This document shows, piece after piece, positions 31,055 to 32,792 of a DNA stretch of 32,792 nt. The notes beneath the pieces were generated by a model that was not told where the DNA came from, made no database searches, and saw only the letters and a program-made list of their open reading frames with translations. The position numbers were made by a program, and so were the translations under genes. Numbering within the stretch: position 1 is the first letter of the stretch; each line of letters starts with the position of its first letter. The stretch is from Deltaproteobacteria bacterium (GTDB taxonomy: Bacteria; Desulfobacterota; Syntrophia; Syntrophales; UBA2185): positions 1-32,792 of the forward strand of contig JAPLJS010000026.1 of assembly GCA_026388545.1 (NCBI GenBank), in the 5' to 3' direction.

Positions 31055-32224
31055 ATGAAGAAAATATACCTGGATAATGCGGCGACAACTCTGACAGATA
31101 CACGGGTGCTACAAGCTATGTTGCCTTACTTTACGGAAGTTTATGGGAATCCCTCGAGTCTCCATGCCTTCGGTCAGGAAGCGAAGCATGCCATAGAAGA
31201 TGCACGATATACTGTTGCTTCGTTTATCGGGGCAAAACCGGAAGAAATTATTTTTACGAGCGGTGGGACGGAGAGCAACAATTGTGCGATTAAGGGCATA
31301 GCATACGCGAGGCGTGATAAGGGGAACCACATTATAACCTCGAAGATAGAACACCACGCAATCCTGGAACCATGCCATTTTCTGGAGAAACAGGGGTTTG
31401 AAATTACCTGCCTCCCCGTTGATGAATACGGCCTCGTTGATCCCGCCGATGTAGAGAAGGCAATTACGGACCAGACAATACTGATTTCCATCATGCATGC
31501 CAATAATGAAATCGGAACAATTCAGCCCATTAACGAGATCGGAAAAATTGCCAGGAGAAAAGGCATATATTTTCATACCGACGCAGTGCAGACGCTCGGT
31601 CACCTCCCGATAGATGTGAATGAGTTGAATGTGGATATCCTCATCGCCTCCGGGCATAAGCTCAACGGCCCAAAGGGTGTGGGAATCCTCTACGTAAAAA
31701 AAGGGATACGGATGCTCCCCTTCATGCATGGCGGTGATCAGGAACAGCAGCGCCGGGCATCAACACACAATGTGCCGGGAATCGTCGGTTTCGGAAAAGC
31801 TGTGGAACTGGCCAAGGAGAAGATGGAGACGGAAATTGAGAAGCTTACTTACCTGCGTGATACGTTAATCGAGGGTATTCTCAGCACAATTGAATTTACC
31901 CGCGTGAATGGTCATACTGTACAGAGGCTCCCGAATAACGTCAATGTTTCTATTGCCTATGTGGAGGGTGAATCTATGATTTTGAATCTCGATATGGAGA
32001 GGATCGCCTGTTCAACAGGCTCGGCTTGTACCTCATCGTCACTGGAGCCGTCCCCTGTCCTGGTGGCTATCGGTCTTTCCCATGAGCTTGCGCATGGATC
32101 ACTGAGATTTTCCCTGGGAAGGCAGACTTCAGAGGACGACATTAACCATGTCATCACGGTACTGCCCGGCATTGTCGCTAAATTGCGTTCCATGTCTCCT
32201 CTTTACAAAAAGGAGGTCAAGTAG
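31055..32224 (+). CDS. iscS: Cysteine desulfurase (NifS/IscS type)
   Basis: PLP enzyme that takes sulfur from cysteine and passes it as persulfide to the Fe-S scaffold; 389 residues. It opens KKIYLDNAATTLTDTRV. The PLP lysine is K202 in ASGHKLNGPKGVG, with TSGGTESNN and HTDAVQTLG as cofactor motifs. The catalytic Cys is C325 in ACSTGSACTSSSLEPS, on the extended loop of group I enzymes, so it is NifS/IscS rather than SufS. The scaffold gene begins immediately after its stop codon. Because the set lacks hscA, hscB and fdx here, NifS-like naming would be equally fair. Confidence 0.95.
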   Translation: MKKIYLDNAATTLTDTRVLQAMLPYFTEVYGNPSSLHAFGQEAKHAIEDARYTVASFIGAKPEEIIFTSGGTESNNCAIKGIAYARRDKGNHIITSKIEHHAILEPCHFLEKQGFEITCLPVDEYGLVDPADVEKAITDQTILISIMHANNEIGTIQPINEIGKIARRKGIYFHTDAVQTLGHLPIDVNELNVDILIASGHKLNGPKGVGILYVKKGIRMLPFMHGGDQEQQRRASTHNVPGIVGFGKAVELAKEKMETEIEKLTYLRDTLIEGILSTIEFTRVNGHTVQRLPNNVNVSIAYVEGESMILNLDMERIACSTGSACTSSSLEPSPVLVAIGLSHELAHGSLRFSLGRQTSEDDINHVITVLPGIVAKLRSMSPLYKKEVK

Positions 32225-32620
32225 ATGGAGTATAGTGAAAAGGTTATGGAGCATTTCCGGAATCCGAGAAATGTCGGAGAAATTGAAAATCCCGATGGGG
32301 TCGGGAAGGTAGGAAACCCCGTATGCGGTGATATCATGGAACTCCATATCAAGGTTGACGGCGGCATTATCACTGATGCAAAGTTCAAGACCTTCGGCTG
32401 CGGTGCTGCGATTGCCACGAGTTCCATGGTTACGGAACTGGTGAAGAACAAGACAATTGAAGATGCCTTAAAGATATCCAACCGGGCCGTTGCGGAGGCC
32501 CTTGGGGGGCTACCGCCCATTAAGATGCACTGTTCTGTTCTGGCGGAAGAGGCGTTAAAAAGGGCTCTCGATGATTATCGGCTGCGGTCTGCAAAATCCG
32601 CAACCGGCAAGGCTGCGTAG
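32225..32620 (+). CDS. iscU: Fe-S cluster assembly scaffold IscU/NifU N-terminal type
   Basis: A 131-residue scaffold on which [2Fe-2S] and [4Fe-4S] clusters are built. The three ligand cysteines are C34 (NPVCGD, with the labile-cluster Asp at 36), C59 (FGCGAAIA) and C103 (MHCSVLAEEA). LPPIK at 96-100 corresponds to the LPPVK site bound by the HscA chaperone. The C-terminal Nfu domain of full NifU is absent. AAGGAGG lies within the end of iscS, 8 bases before the ATG, which directly follows the iscS TAG. A short basic tail (SAKSATGKAA) ends the protein. Confidence 0.95.
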   Translation: MEYSEKVMEHFRNPRNVGEIENPDGVGKVGNPVCGDIMELHIKVDGGIITDAKFKTFGCGAAIATSSMVTELVKNKTIEDALKISNRAVAEALGGLPPIKMHCSVLAEEALKRALDDYRLRSAKSATGKAA

Positions 32621-32683
32621 AGGTGCAGGAACGCACCGCCTATCGATAGACGGGTTCCCCCCGTCCGATGTTATTTTCGTAGG

Positions 32684-32725
32684 AATTGCCATGACCCCGT
32701 GGGGACGCCACGAGGCATGAAAATT
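32684..32725 (+). repeat. Short nested hairpin after iscU
   Basis: AATTGCCATG and CATGAAAATT form imperfect outer arms around an exact inner stem CGTGG/CCACG. No T tract follows, so terminator function is doubtful. Smaller stems (GGTGC/GCACC and GACGGG/CCCGTC) lie just upstream. Confidence 0.45.
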
Positions 32726-32740
32726 TTCGATTCTATTAAG

Positions 32741-32792
32741 TCTCCCTTTTGTAAAGGGAGTTTTAGAGGGATTTTCAAAGGGAATATAAAAT
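32741..32792 (+). repeat. Palindromic TCTCCCTTT/AAAGGGAG repeat, cut by window edge
   Basis: TCTCCCTTTTGTAAAGGGAG forms a hairpin followed by TTTTAGAGGGATTTTCAAAG. It is the left half of the same kind of element as the one at 28126-28209; the right half would lie beyond the window. Confidence 0.65.

Noticed and set aside
31109-31729. A 206-codon minus-strand frame inside iscS.
   Set aside because: Antiparallel shadow of a strongly conserved cysteine desulfurase gene.
1-32792. A classical defence island, prophage or integrated element.
   Set aside because: No integrase, transposase, nuclease, toxin-antitoxin pair or phage structural gene was recognised; the accessory middle is signalling genes and repeats only.

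Overview
The window looks like chromosome of a Gram-negative, probably anaerobic bacterium of the Desulfobacterota (old Deltaproteobacteria, perhaps Syntrophales-like). The evidence is indirect: a lysS-lolC-lolD-bamA-ompH-lpxD block (LPS and outer membrane present), an AhbC-type enzyme of the siroheme-dependent heme pathway found in sulfate reducers and other anaerobes, an Isc-type Rrf2/desulfurase/scaffold set, and several palindromic intergenic repeats of the kind common in that group. No rRNA, tRNA, CRISPR array, integrase or transposase was seen. The left edge cuts lpxD and the right edge cuts a repeat.

Layout. 1-7.6 kb (minus strand): one envelope operon in the order lysS, lolC, lolD, bamA, ompH, lpxD, with overlapping or near-abutting genes through lolD/bamA; BamA carries an extra N-terminal domain. 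7.8-9.3 kb: thiC behind a clear TPP riboswitch. 9.4-11 kb: ssb (plus), then tatA and a RodZ-like gene (minus). 11.2-12.5 kb: suhB, flanked by an inverted repeat on one side and a gene-poor stretch with a possible decayed coding fragment and a good terminator on the other. 12.5-15.2 kb: a strong sigma70-type promoter, a cNMP-binding-domain/GGDEF protein and a radical SAM protein. 15.2-17.3 kb: an HTH protein behind a leader hairpin, and an ExeA/GspA-type AAA ATPase. 17.4-20.2 kb (minus): ahbC, a lone cNMP-binding-domain protein and a TPR protein. 20.4-23.6 kb: pyruvate kinase converging on an unusual YihY-type membrane protein fused to a cNMP-binding domain and a winged helix. 23.7-27.9 kb: a solute-binding lipoprotein, a small membrane protein, an ECHDC3-like crotonase lacking both catalytic glutamates, and an ankyrin lipoprotein. 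28-28.8 kb: dense palindromic repeats and an orphan pseudopilin. 28.8-32.6 kb: thrC divergent from iscR-iscS-iscU.

How the genes work together. The first block builds the outer membrane: LolCD for lipoproteins, BamA and Skp for beta-barrels, LpxD for lipid A. iscR-iscS-iscU supplies Fe-S clusters, which the window's own ThiC, AhbC and radical SAM protein need. The accessory middle (12.5-23.6 kb) is rich in signalling domains: three proteins with cyclic-nucleotide-binding folds of three different architectures, a diguanylate cyclase domain, an HTH/ATPase pair and a TPR protein. The most unusual item is the YihY/cNMP/winged-helix fusion, which looks like a membrane-anchored CRP-like protein. 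Assignments rest on motif recognition by eye; no database search was run.
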